64,000 nucleotides of DNA, taken from assembly GCA_963682025.1 (NCBI GenBank), contig OY821518.1, positions 228,595,348-228,659,347 of the forward strand. The letters run 5' to 3'. Below, one piece after another: positions 10,275-21,603 of this stretch (the stretch's first letter is position 1; the number at the start of each line of letters is the position of its first letter). The notes below the pieces were generated by a model that had not been told where the DNA came from, ran no database searches, and was given only the letters and a program-made list of their open reading frames with translations. Both the position numbers and the translations under genes were made by a program. This stretch comes from Cordilura impudica. Its lineage: Eukaryota; Arthropoda; Insecta; Diptera; Scathophagidae.

Positions 10275-12519
10275 CCCTTATCCTGTATTTAAAAAATATG
10301 ACGCATACTGTATTTGTGGGTCAATTTTGCCCAATATAAATTTATTTGTATATTTGATTTTAATTAAGTAGAATTGACAGTTTTTACAAGTAATTATGAT
10401 ATCAGAATGATTTTTACATACAAAATTTGCACATTTGGAACACTTATTTGAATATTTGTTACTGTCTGAGCGATTGGGACATACATAGCAACGGCCCCTC
10501 TTAAGGTTTGTCTGTTTCAGTTCGCTTGTAGCATCAGGTTGTAAACTGCGAACGATTACTTTGGCTGAATTGCTGTGGGGAATATGCTCTTGACGAGATA
10601 TTTCCGGTTGAACAAGCGATGTGGCTAATTCTTCTAAAAATATTCGACGTCGAAAATTCTTTTTCTTATTCCAGTCATTATTTATTGAAGTAAAGACAAC
10701 ATAGGCATTATAAGCTGTTATGTCTAACATGTTATAGAATAGAGTTTGAGGCCATCGATTACATCTGCGCTTGCAAGTGTAATTTCTGACCAATTGATCA
10801 AGCGTATCAACTCCTGATTTCGTCTCATTATAGTAGTGTATAATTTCCGGTTTCATCTTGTCGCCATCAATTGCATTAGTGTGGTGTAATGTGCTTAGTA
10901 AAATAACAAAACGATTTTTCTTCGCACAAATGCGACAATGGTTGTCTTGTTTTCTTTATCGAAAAAGAATTGAGAAAAATGTTCTGGTTTATCTTTCTTG
11001 TTCAATATTTTTGGCGGAAGGAACGTTTTGTTTTTTCGGACTGTGCCAACCATAGTAAGCTTTCGTTTGAGTAGTTCATTTCCCAGTTCGTAGGAAGTAA
11101 AAAAATTGTCGCATGTGACATTTCGACCTTTCAAATCCTTTACAAAATCTAAAACAACCCGACGACCTTGATCTTTTTCCGACTTGCAGTTTGGAGCTTT
11201 AGCTGTGTATACTTGCAACGACCATGCATAATTTGTTTTTGAGTCACAGAAAGCCCAGATTTTTATTCCATATTTTCCGGGTTAAGAGGGTATATATTGC
11301 TTGAGAGGGCAACGTCGTACATTCGCCTGGAAGGCTCATGGTTGCCTTGAATATTGGCCTGCCGTTTCTATAATCCCACAAACTTTCTAAAGCCTCACCA
11401 TGAGATCGAAATACACCAGCTAAAAGGAGAAGCCCCAAATATGCTTTTGTTGAAGTACCATCTACGGGAATCCAGTTTTCTTGAAAAACGGAACGTCCTA
11501 AAATTTATCATATTAACCGAAATGCGCCAGCGAATGTAAAAAAGCATTACCTTCTAAATTTGTCATATCCATTATAATCTTTAGTAGTTCATTTGGCATA
11601 AACAAATCGAATGACGATACAATGTCACTTGTTCTTGCGATTGCATAATGGGTCCTATTCATTCATTCCTATTTCATTCTGCTTCGGTGGGTGCTCAAAC
11701 CAAACATATTTTCCATCCTTGGAAAGAAAACTTGACACTGGAGTTTCGTTATTAATGCTGGATCCATTTAGACTAGAAGCACTTTCTCCATCTGATCTAT
11801 TCAATTCATAAGTTGAACCAGTATCAGATATAACAAAATCTTCCTCTTCGCTTGTAGAATCACTTGCAGTTGCATCATAATCAGATTGATCTAACAGATC
11901 TTCTATTTCTTTAGTATTCAAACGAGACATACCGCGAATATTCACTTCTAAAACACACGTTGATTACTTTTTTTTCAAATGAAATAGTATAGTGGAAACT
12001 ACCTTGATTCTCTTCAGTTTACTCGTTTCCATATATTTTTTCGTTACAATTCTTTTGCACACATGGTGCAATTACATGTAGGTGCTGTTGGAACTCTGAG
12101 CAACAAACAAAGTCATTTGGTTGTGTGGCTCCATAGAGCTCGCTCAATTCACACGTATTGCTACTTACGTATTGTTGTTACTCTTACTCTTATGGTTGAA
12201 AATGCGTTGGCGGTCTGTCTCTCTCTCTCTCACTTATACTATCATTTTATTCCCGTTACATCTCTACTGTTCTCTGTTGAAGAAATACAAAGCACAAATA
12301 TTTTGATATAAACGTGCCAAATTTGCTATTATAGCAAAATATAATAAAAAACTTCGTATTATATTTGTATTGGGCAATATTGACCCATAAATACAGAATA
12401 CGTAATTTTACTTGTAGGCCCTAACCAATATTAAGAACGAATCAATATTAAGAACTTCCAAAATTATTAGGAAACAAAAATGGTTTGGGCAATTTTGACC
12501 CGTTAATACAGGATAAGGG
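10275..12519 (-). mobile_element. piggyBac-family element, copy 1 (2245 bp)
   Basis: The element is bounded by TTAA at 10271-10274 and 12520-12523. The termini are inverted: CCCTTATCCTGTATT at the left and AATACAGGATAAGGG at the right, with a shared sub-terminal GGGCAATTTTGACCC-like block. TTAA duplication and this architecture define piggyBac. A minus-strand transposase pseudogene fills it. Two further copies of the same family lie in this window. Confidence 0.95.
10278..11945 (-). pseudogene. piggyBac transposase, copy 1 (two internal deletions)
   Basis: The acidic N-terminus (MSRLNTKEIEDLLDQSDYD, 11945-11655) is followed by a shifted DDE region. Visible are the second catalytic-Asp block TCDNFFTSYELGNELLKR near 11130-11075 and the third, SGVDTLDQLVRNYT near 10825-10780. 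A C-terminal cysteine-rich zinc finger (RGRCYVCPNRSD, CSKCANFVCKNH) lies near 10500-10400. Compared with copy 3, about 145 bp are missing at about 11327 and about 30 bp at about 11313. The latter removes the first catalytic block (TVDEQ). It is therefore inactive, quite apart from the frameshifts. Confidence 0.92.
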
Positions 12520-13006
12520 TTAAGGAACTTAAATCTAAGCAAATGCAAACACATGCACTTTTCTAGAAAATTGTGCATTGTTGGTTCCTACTCCTAGGGT
12601 GGTTATCAGTTAGAATGGTGGGATGGGATGTTATAAAGCTCGTAGAGTTCTTGCTTTTATAAACCGATGGGCAAAAGAATTCATCGACCCTTATATCGCT
12701 AAACAACTTTACACATCATTAGTTAGGCCGATTTTAGAATAAGGATCTGTCATTTGGAATCCTCAACACAATATGATAAATGGTGAAGTTTGCTCTGATT
12801 TCCTTATAAACAACTTTCCATTTAATGTTCCACAACAATCAACCCGAAATCTTATGCCATTGCACTTGCATTTTTTTCCTCTAAACTATGTCAATGATGG
12901 CATTTCTAGAAGAATTTGTTGTCATTTCAATAAATATTATAATTTGATTGATTTTTGTACCATTGTCATCAATATTGTTTTTAAATATAAAATCTTTAAT
13001 TTATTA
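12520..13006 (+). mobile_element. Non-LTR RT C-terminal fragment
   Basis: Plus-strand translation gives NLNLSKCKHMHFSRK near 12530-12570, then RWAKEFIDPYIAKQLYTSLV near 12660-12725 and RPILE before a stop. The counterpart at 25150-25310 reads SWAKEFNDPHVTKTLYTSLV, so it is the same family. It abuts piggyBac copy 1 at the TTAA and is cut at 13006 by a Helitron-like insert. Confidence 0.78.
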
Positions 13007-13377
13007 CTAGCAGATTCCAGCCCCCGAAATTCGAGCGCAAATTCTAGGAAATTTTATTTTTTCATTAAATAAAGACCCTAAAAGTATAATAATCTATTAG
13101 CCAATTCACAAATCAACACAAAAATAACTCATTTTTATTACAAACTCATTAACAAATTTAATAAATACACATAGCATTGTGTAATTTTATTTATGTGTTA
13201 GTAGCAATTTAAAATGCAATTTACTCAAAATAAAGGAAAAAATTTAAAAATCTGTAAATCTGCAAATCGGCTAAAAATAAATTCCTTTCAAATAATATAC
13301 GTTTGGTCAAAATCGGGATAAAACGGTAGAACAAAACATCAGTCACAAGAAATCGCCTAGCCTTTTAATATTATAGA
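13007..13377 (-). mobile_element. Helitron-like non-autonomous element, copy H1 (371 bp)
   Basis: On the minus strand it starts with TCTATAATATTAAAAGGC and ends with TGGAATCTGCTAG. A hairpin (CTCGAA/TTCGGG, imperfect here) lies 12 nt before the CTAG end. It is flanked by A on the 5' side and T on the 3' side. A 5'-TC start, CTAG end, 3' hairpin and A^T insertion are Helitron marks. Related copies are at 26499, 30208, 33705 and 54392. No coding capacity. Confidence 0.72.
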
Positions 13378-14363
13378 TAACGTAGGGAGAAAATTGTAAA
13401 CTTTAGTTTACATTGAAATTTAAAAATTTTTCAAAAAGCTAAAAATTAAATACTTATTATTTTATAGTTTGTATGAAATAAATAAAAAAAATCATCCAAA
13501 TGTAATGGAAAAACTTAGATCCACATAAACACTATTTCGTTTCGGTTTAAAGATATAGCGAAACTACATCGGGTGAGTGTTTTTGGGCCACCTTGTATAA
13601 ATATTTCTAATGAGTTTACTGCGTTAAAATTTGTTGTTTTAATTGTTGTTTTAATTTTTCTAATCAGTTTACTGCGTTAAAATTTGTTGTTTTAATTGCA
13701 TATTTATATAAATCATTAAAATTGTACTTTACCAAATATTTCTTTTAAATATTTATAGGGATTGAATAAATCATGACACAAAATTATTATTTGTAAAACC
13801 CTTTATTGTGTAAAATATCTAATTTAAATATGTTTTCGAGTGCATTCAAATGCATTTCTAGTTGATTTTACAGAGGGTTCATGTTTAATAACACATCTAT
13901 ATTGATGGAATTAAAACAGTTTATTTAGCTGAATTGACAAAATAAATTCGATAATCAAGCAGAAGAAAATCATGTCATAAGTGTCAAATTCAACAAACAA
14001 ACAAATGCCATTTTCAAAACACTATACTAACATGTTGTTGTTTGCTCAGTTAGGGAACACTGAAACAAACAAAAAAAAAAAAATTAAAAATAATTAAGCA
14101 CTACATGGGGACATTATAAAATACAATAAGTTTGCAAACATTTTTACAAAGATTTCAACTAAGTTATATAAAAAAAACATGATTGCTATAAAAGTAGGTA
14201 CAAATATGAAAAATATGAATATTAAAACTCAAATATAAAAAATATACGTAGTTAAAATAAAAATTGAGATATGAAAATCTTGAAATAGTTTAAAATTAAA
14301 AAATAAAACACATAAATGGTGATAAAATCCGGTTAAAAAAAATATAATGATATTTTTTTATAA
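13378..14363 (-). other. crc: crc 3' flank, probable 3' UTR
   Basis: No coding sequence is seen downstream of the crc stop. Minus-strand AATAAA hexamers occur at 13920-13925 and 13802-13807; either could end the transcript, giving a 3' UTR of about 0.45-0.55 kb. A 53-bp direct duplication containing ATCAGTTTACTGCGTTAAAA-like sequence lies at 13605-13657 and 13658-13700, and a short TA-rich stretch precedes the stop. Confidence 0.45.
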
Positions 14364-15312
14364 TTATTTCTTCTTATAGAACTCGCGTATAAGTTGCTTC
14401 AAATATTTAGCTTCACGTTGATGTTCAGCCAGCTGACGTTTTAATTCTTCGTGACGTTTGTTTAAGGCCTGTTCTTCGACTTGTATTATTTCCATTTCAA
14501 CCTTCTTTTTCTGGCGATAACGGGTGGCTGCATTCTTGTTCTGTTCCTTCTTACGAATTTTGCGATCTTCCACACCACGGCCATAAGGACGTGTGCGTTT
14601 CTTGGGCAATGAAGAACACTCATTTAACGATTCCGTGGATGTTGCTTGTATGGGTGAACAACTATCCGATGATGATGATGGTGACCATTCGTCATCGCTG
14701 GTAGTGTAATCGGCCTGAGATGGAGCTGATATAGATGATTGGCTCTCACTCTCTTCGAAGAATTCATTGGCTGCTGACTTAAGAATGTCATCGATTATTT
14801 GTGTATTAAATACAATATCATAGTTGGCTGAACCAGATGAGGCTGCTACTGCTGCTGGTGACAAATTTGTGTCAGCCGCATTGGGATTGTTATTCCAATT
14901 GGTATAGTTAAATTCATTGTGAACTGCTGATACTGGTGAAGTGGGTCCTGAATCGGAATTTTGTAACACATCATTGATCTGTAAAAATAAAATACCCATT
15001 TAATATCAATACAGATTTTACGTTTGTTTTTTTTTTTAACACTTACATCTAATGTCAAAGTTGTTATTTCAGCTGCTGCAGCAGTTGGCAATGTTAGGTG
15101 TACTGCCTGTGTTGGTGGTGGTGTTACTGCTGAGGCAACGATTTGTGTGGGTGAACTTGGTGGGGTCAAAGATGTTAAAATTGATGCTCCCGAATTTGCA
15201 AATCCAAAATGATTGATATCTATTGGTGTTTGCACTTTTATCACCTGGTTGGGATTGGTGACAACATTCTCTGGTGAATTATCCAATAGTTGAGATGGTG
15301 AATAAAAGTTTT
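14364..15312 (-). CDS. crc: cryptocephal / ATF4 bZIP factor, last two coding exons
   Basis: Join, read on the minus strand: 15312-15047 and 14978-14364 (stop TAA at 14366-14364). The upstream exon is preceded by a pyrimidine-rich ...TTTTTTTCAG acceptor, enters with two bases of a split codon and ends GAT|GTAAGT. The 68-bp intron ends TTTTTACAG and the next exon starts in phase 0 with ATC. The protein has Ala/Thr/Pro-rich and Ser-rich acidic stretches and an IDDILKSAANEFFEE segment. It ends in a bZIP: basic region NKNAATRYRQKKK (N-x7-R) near 14545-14505, then a leucine-zipper coiled coil ending REFYKKK. This is the ATF4 type, called cryptocephal in flies, a nuclear activator in the integrated stress response and in ecdysone-linked moulting. 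About 293 codons are present. The N-terminal start exon is missing here and must lie at higher coordinates. Both exons look intact. Confidence 0.95.
14979..15046 (-). other. crc: crc intron, 68 bp
   Basis: The donor GTAAGT (15046-15041) and the acceptor TTTTTACAG (ending 14979) give a phase-0 intron of typical short insect length, joining ...TLTLD to INDVLQ.... Reading through it would introduce stops. Confidence 0.93.
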
Positions 15313-16349
15313 CTGAAAAAAATAATTTTATTTTTAAAATTTGTATATATTTTTAATACACCACTTAAAATAATGTTTTAATGCTTAAAAGCTCAATTAA
15401 TAAAATAAAACACAAAATGAACAACAAAACAATTTGTATGAAACAAATTTCAATTTCGTCAGGTGAGAGAGCAGTCTAATTATTTGAAACAGGTAAAATA
15501 ACTTTTGAAAGTTGATTTTCGAGATTATGAGGACAATTTAAAAGAAGAGAAAGAGGTTTGAAACTACAGAATAAACTACAAACATACGCAAACATTGACC
15601 GCAAACATCGAACATGTTCGATAACAACAACAGCTAATATGTGAGAGAACTTACGGTAGCCGTTACATCTCACAACATTTGAGAGAATGCAGTTTCTACA
15701 AATCTACATTGCTGAAAGATGGCAGGGTATAAAAGCAAAGAGTTAAAAATAAACTCTGTAGGACCGTTTTTAGTCATAGTCCCCGTGTAAAGCTGCTTTC
15801 CGGTCTACACTTAAAATTATCAAAAAAAAAGACAAAAATGTTGCAAAGATTTTTCTCAAATTTGGTTCATTTATATTTTTGAGAAAATTTTTATACATTT
15901 TATGACCTAGCCCCCATATAAAAATAACACACAATATCAACTTTTTCATATCTGCAGGTCACAATTAATAACAATGGCATTAACATTTGGTTTATGCTCA
16001 CTTTCTATATCCAATTATGACCTCAGCAAAGTTGAATCTAAGACCATTTGTCGTAGCTCATGGTATAGGGCAGGGATGCCTAGAAGTTTCTTATGAAAGT
16101 GCAAACACTAATACATATAAAGAAAACAATTTTTTTCATATTTTTTATTCCTTACATGTACACAAAAAAAAAAAGAGAAAATTTTATCTGAAATGAAATG
16201 TCTTAATATGCTTTTCAATGTGATATTTTGTGTTAGTCTGAATAATTTAAAAGCATATCAAACATTCTGCTTCAGCCTTAGTTATAAGTGAATACATATG
16301 TATAGCTCATTTTTTAAAATAATAATTTGAATTTTAAACTTAAGACTTA
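15313..16349. other. Upstream of the visible crc exons; contains mini-me fragment
   Basis: No convincing upstream crc coding exon is found here. About 15756-16071 is a minus-oriented, truncated family-1 mini-me copy (blocks GACCTAGCCCCCATAT and TTTTTCATATCTGCAG, ending ATGGTATAGGG). A minus-strand donor-like CTACC|GTAAGT at about 15653 could close a leader exon, but nothing supports it further. If crc starts far upstream, this stretch is intronic. Confidence 0.4.
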
Positions 16350-16600
16350 AGCCCTAAACACCTAACGGCGAGTTGCGAGTGCGAGTAAAAACTAATCTAT
16401 TTTGCATGCGAGAATTTGTGCTTTTGTGCTTTTACAAAATCATCAAAATGCTTTCGAGCAGCTGATTGTCCTACTGTCAAACATAATTCAATTGTCAATT
16501 GTATACAACGTATAACAAACAGTAAATATAACAAAATGAATAAAATCAAAAATATCAACGGGTTAAATAAAGTAATTACTATAGTAGGCATCGCGTTTAA

Positions 16601-18356
16601 CCCTTATCCTGTATTAATGGGTCAAAATTGCCCTAACCATTTTTGTTTCCTAATAATTTTGGAAGTTCTTAACATTGATTCGTGAAATTTTCTGACAATT
16701 ATTTTTTTGGCCTAAATTTGTTCCGTAATGCCTCATTTAATTAAAGGCCCTTTTTGGTTAGGGCCTACAAGTAAAATTACGTATTCTGTATTTATGGGTC
16801 AATATTGCCCAATACAAATATAATACGAAGTTTTTTTTTTTATATTTTGCTATAATAGCGAATTTGGCACGTTTATGCCAAGTGAACTACTAAAGATTAT
16901 AATAGATATGACAAATTTAGAAGATAATGCTTTTTTACATTCGCTGGCGCATTTCGGTTAATATTATTATAAATTTTAGGACGTTCCGTTTTTCAAGAAA
17001 ACTGGATTCCTGTAGATGGTACTTCAACAAAAGCATATTTGGGGCTTCTCCTTTTAGCTGGTGTATTTCGATCTCATGGTGAGGCTTTAGAAAGTTTGTG
17101 GGATGATAGAAAAGGCAGGCCAATATTCGAGGCAACCATGAGCCTTCGACGATTTCAGAATATATCCCGAGTTCTGCGATTTGATGAAAGGTCAGACAGA
17201 TATGAAAGACGAGCGCGTGACAAACTAGCCCCTATAAGAGACTTTCGGGACCGCTGGGAAAGAAATTTGAGAAAAATGTATAATCCAGGCGAATGTACGA
17301 CCGTAGATGAACAGCCGTGGACGTTGCCCTTTCAAACAATATATAACCTCTAAACCCAGAAAATATGGGATAAAAATCTGGGCTCTCTGTGACTCAAAAA
17401 CAAATTATGCATGGTCGTTGCAAGTATACACAGATAAAGCTCCAAACTGCAAGTCGGAAAAAGATCAAGGTAGTCGGGTTGTTTTAGATTTAGTAAAGGA
17501 TTTGAAAGGTCGAAATGTCACATGCGACAATTTTTTTACTTCCTACGAACTGGGAAATGAACCACTCACACGAAAGCTTACTATGGTTGGCACAGTCCGA
17601 AAAAACAAAACGTTCCTTCCGCCAAAAATATTGAACATGAAAGATAAACCAGAAAATTTTTCTCAATTCTTTTTCGATAAAGAAAACAAGACAACCATTG
17701 TCGCATTTGTGCCGAAGAAAAATCGTTTTGTTATTTTACTAAGAACATTACACCATACTAATGCAATTGATGGCGACAAGATGAAACCGGAAATTATACA
17801 CTACTATAATGAGAGAAATCAGGAGTTGATACGCTTGATCAATTGGTCAGAAATTACACTTGCAAGCGCAAAATGTAATCGATGGCCTCAAACTCTATTC
17901 TATAACATGTTAGACATAACAGCTTATAATGACTATGTTGTCTTTACTTCAATAAATAACGACTAGAATAAGAAAAAGAATTTTCGACCTCGAATATTTT
18001 TAGAAGAATTAGCCACATCGCTTGTTCAACCGGAAATATCTCGTCAAGAGCATATTCCCCACAGCAATTCAGCCAAATTAATCGTTCGCAGTTTACAACC
18101 AGATGCTACAAGCGTACTGAAAAAGCCAAACCTTAAGAGGGGCCGTTGCTATGTATGTCCAAATCGCTCAGACAGTAACAAATATTCAAATAAGTGTTCC
18201 AAGTGTGCAAATTTTGTATGTAAAAATCATTCTGATATCATAATTGCTTGTAAAAAACTGTCAAACTACTTAATAAAATATACAAATAAATTTATATTGG
18301 GCAAAATTGACCCACAAATACAGTATGCGTCATTTTTTTTTAATACAGGATAAGGG
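16601..18356 (+). mobile_element. piggyBac-family element, copy 2 (1756 bp)
   Basis: The element is flanked by TTAA at 16597-16600 and 18357-18360, with termini CCCTTATCCTGTATT and AATACAGGATAAGGG. It is the same family as copies 1 and 3 but about 500 bp shorter. The region from the 5' leader through the acidic N-terminus is gone. The junction near 16871-16876 lies at a GTTTAT word present on both sides of the deleted interval in copy 3 (23025 and about 23739). Confidence 0.95.
16874..18290 (+). pseudogene. piggyBac transposase, copy 2 (N-terminus deleted)
   Basis: It starts inside the conserved N-terminal part (MPSELLKIIIDMTNLE, near 16877). Then follow GAYLGLLLLAGVFRSHGEAL, the first catalytic block GECTTVDEQ near 17290-17320, the second, TCDNFFTSYELGNE near 17520, a disrupted third near 17820-17840, and the C-terminal CYVCPNRSDSNKYSNKCSKC finger near 18150-18210. 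There is a 7-nt loss after TVDEQ, a shift near 17815, a TAG at 17964-17966 and a change in the finger. Dead copy. Confidence 0.9.
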
Positions 18357-18570
18357 TTAATACCTACCAGCTGATTCTCCTGTCATCTGAGTTTTCTCGC
18401 ACAGAAAATGGAATCAATTCTATTTCCCTTGCGAGTGTTTTACAACCTAAGTAGGCAACGACACACAAAAAAGCTTTACTATCGATCTCGCTTCCACATA
18501 TAGAAAAAATCATACTACCGCATTCTCGTTTTTTCTCGCACTCGCAACTCGCCGTTATGTGTCTAGGGCT

Positions 18571-18959
18571 TTACACCAATTTTTCCAAGTGCTTTTTTAA
18601 AACGGAACGTTAGACAACAACAAAATCTACATTGAATATCTCAGTCACTAATGTGTACCAACAAAGCTATCAAAAGTGTTCTTGCATTGCTCTTTGTTAT
18701 AAGCAAGAAAAAACAACAAAAAACGAAAAAGACAAAATTGTTCGTGTATTTTGTATTGCTGAGTGCTGTGTGTGTGTGTATTACAATACACTGCCTATGC
18801 CTAAGTGGTTTTGCAAAAACAAATGTGCATTGAGTGCATAGGCCGTAGGCATATTTGGTATAGGGTATCGTATATGTATGCCATACCGAACGACTACAAT
18901 GTTTTAACTTGCTTTTGATTCAATAATTCCCAAAAAAAAAAAAAATTGTTCCTTGAGAC
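18571..18959. other. Intergenic stretch between elements
   Basis: No gene is seen. 18842-18916 is a diverged piece of a family-1 mini-me end (GGTATAGGGTATCGTAT...). The short overlapping open frames at 18632-18841 have no recognisable content. Confidence 0.4.
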
Positions 18960-20301
18960 CAATTCTAATCTAACCTCAGAGTTGCGCGATCACATCATTT
19001 CTTTTATGGCACAGATTGGCAGATTTTAATAATTATTATTTTAATTTGCCAACATTGTGGTTCATTTGGTGGATTGATGTCATTTTTAACAAATTCAATA
19101 TTATGTTCCCAGAGCAAAAAATTAAAGTTGTGACCAACTTCAATGTTATGTTCTTCTCTGTTTTTATCTCGCGTTTAGCTATTGAGACTTCTGCTGAAGA
19201 TGTTGATGCCTTTGTTAGATTTAAGTTGGGCCCAAACGCAGAAATTTCGACATATAAGTTCGTTTTTTTTCTCAACCTAGATCTATCAAATCCTTTAAAA
19301 TTACCGTTTTTTATGATCTTTTTGGCCGTATTATTGAACTTTTGGCCTGAAAATACATTGGGTCGAGAATATATATATACCACCACGTTCGTGGTCTGAG
19401 AACTGTCAACTCTATATATTGAAAGTTTCAACTTAAGTCATCATATTATCGTATTTACTGAAACTTGGCTTAATCATACCTTTTTAAATACTGAAATATT
19501 TTGCAATAAATATAATAATATTTTTAGACGTGACCGTTGCACTATGATGAATGGCGGTGGTGTTCTTATTGCTGTCTCAAATATCTTATCATCTGAGGTT
19601 TTATTAATTGATTCCACTTTAAACATTGAATTCGTTGCAGTTTTAATTAAATATAATCATAAAAAAAATATTTGTTACTTGCTCATACATCCCTCCATCG
19701 TCTCCGCAGTCTTTATATGTTAAACATGGAGAAGCTATTAAATCTGTTCTACGTACTGCGAATCCGGATGAATCTGTTATTGTTCTTGGAGATTTCAATT
19801 TGCCTTCAATTTCGTGGAAGTTCTTCCCTGAAGAAAAATACTTTGTTCCGACTAAATCAAATGATAAATGTCATGAGCTTTTTAATTTTTGATTTACATC
19901 TTTTTCAATTAAATGGAATTCTTAATGATCATTCAAAATTATTGGATTTAATATTTGTTAATGAAGTTTCTGAATGTTATACGAAGCACTCAAACCCTAT
20001 TTCTATTCCTGAAGATGGATATCATCCTACTGGACTTGTAGATACACCTAAAAAATGTGTTAAAGTTTTTATTTGCTCAAACGAATTACACTATGTTTAA
20101 TGAACTTATAAATAATAAAAACTGGCATGATTTATTATCATTATCTACTGTAAACAACTCGTGCCATTGATCAAATGACTGTAGCTTTCTATAACAAGAT
20201 GTATTCTTTTATTGAGTCTCCTAAAAAATTTTTGAAAAACCTTTCTGGACCTCCTTGGAATACTAGGAAGCTGGCTAGTGTCAAGAATAAAAAAATAAAT
20301 A

Positions 20302-21603
20302 AAGGGTCCGCCAAATAACTTTTTTTTTTTTTTGAAATGCTATAAAAAAAAACTACTGAATTTTATCTCAAATTTCTTTTTTTTTATTTGAGATTGTACT
20401 TTCAAATAAAATGGAAAATAATTTCATTCAAATGGCTGCCTCGGCTGGCCATGCAGTAGCCTACACGATCGGTCCAATTTTTAAGCACATTATCGATTGT
20501 GTGCAGCTGTATTTCACCAATGTCTTCACAAATATTGTCCTTTAAAGCGTCAATTGTCTCTGGCTTGTTGACGTAACACTTAGCTTTGAGGGCACCCCAC
20601 AAATAATAGTCCAACGGTGTCAAATGGCAGCTCCGAGGTGGCCAAACGACATCAGCTCTGCGGCTGATAATGCGATCTTCAAAAACAGGGCGCAAAACAT
20701 TGAGTGTAGCTTCGACTGTGTGGCACGTAGCGCCGTCCTGTTGAAACCAAATGTTGCCAATATCCTCCTCTTCAATTTTTGTGAACAAAAATTCGTTCAA
20801 CATGGGCCGATAACGATCGCCATTGACTGTAACGGCCACTCCTTGCTCATTTTCGAAGAAAAATGGTCCAATTATGCCTCTGGACCAAAATCCGCACCAA
20901 ACAGTGACTTGTTTTGGGTGTATCGGCTTTTCAATGTATGCGTGCGGGTTTTCTGTGCCCCAAATGTGACAATTTTGCTTGTTTACATACCCGCCAAGAT
21001 CAAAATGAGCTTCATCTGAAAAGATGATTTTTTTTGGCAAAATCGGCATCTTCTGTAAGTCGATCGCATTTACACTTAGCGAAGCGAAAACGCATTGGAT
21101 GGTCAGTTGGCTTCAACTCCAGAACCAATTGGACTTTGTATGGCGTCATACCAAGGTCTTTATGCAAAATTCGTCTCAATGATGCCTCCGAAATTGTCAA
21201 TTCTTGAGAACGACGGTGAATTGATGTTGATGGCGCTTCACGCACACTTTCTGCCACAGCAGCAATATTCTCGGGTGTACGCACTGTTTTTGGCTTTTCA
21301 CGGTTTGGTTTATCGATGAGGATGCCCGTTTCTTTCACTTTTTTCACAAGATAACGAACATACGGAGCTGACGGTGCTTCTCTTCTTCCAAAATCCGTAC
21401 GCAATTTTCGCACACATTCTGCAACATTACCATGATTTTCAAAGTAATGTCGCAATATTTCCCAGCGTTGTTCAAGCGTATACACAACCATATTCGTTCA
21501 GCGGAAGGATAAAACTAATTATCTGTCAAATCAGACATGAGCTAAGTGTTACCATTCACGAAATAAGCACTAGTTGAAAAAAAACGTTAGATGGCGGACC
21601 CTT
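20302..21603 (-). mobile_element. Tc1/mariner element, DD41D type (1302 bp)
   Basis: The termini are AAGGGTCCGCCA at the left and its complement TGGCGGACCCTT at the right, extending as imperfect TIRs of about 25 bp, flanked by TA (20300-20301 and 21604-21605). It carries one minus-strand transposase gene. It sits in the endonuclease-to-RT linker of a retrotransposon whose reading resumes on the other side. Confidence 0.95.
20402..21491 (-). pseudogene. Tc1/mariner transposase, single frameshift
   Basis: The start ATG at 21491 gives MVVYTLEQRWEILRHYFENH, the N-terminal helix-turn-helix. A second HTH region (SIHRRSQELTISEASLRRIL) lies near 21240-21180. Catalytic residues: Asp in SDEAHFD (codon 21016-21014), Asp in FQQDGATCHT (20737-20735) and Asp in HLTPLDYYLW (20611-20609). 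Exactly 41 residues separate the last two, so it is DD41D. The frame ends at 20402. The only break is a 1-nt change in an A8 run near 21025-21032; the two frames overlap there and otherwise encode about 345 residues, normal for the superfamily. A single homopolymer indel suggests a recent insertion, or even an assembly error. Confidence 0.94.

Larger units (their letters stand above)
16350..18570. mobile_element. TIR element with TTA duplication (Harbinger-like), split by piggyBac copy 2
   Basis: The left end reads AGCCCTAAACACCTAACGGC and continues GAGTTGCGAGTGCGAG. The right end, read inward, is AGCCCTAGACACATAACGGC and the same continuation. Both are flanked by TTA (16347-16349 and 18571-18573). 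A 3-bp TTA duplication with TIRs is the PIF/Harbinger pattern. Without the piggyBac inside, the element is about 460 bp and encodes nothing, so it is a MITE-like derivative. Confidence 0.8.

Noticed and set aside
19036..19431. Minus-strand frame of 131 codons
   Set aside because: It is antisense to the ORF1 C-terminus (FWPENTLGREYI) of the retrotransposon.
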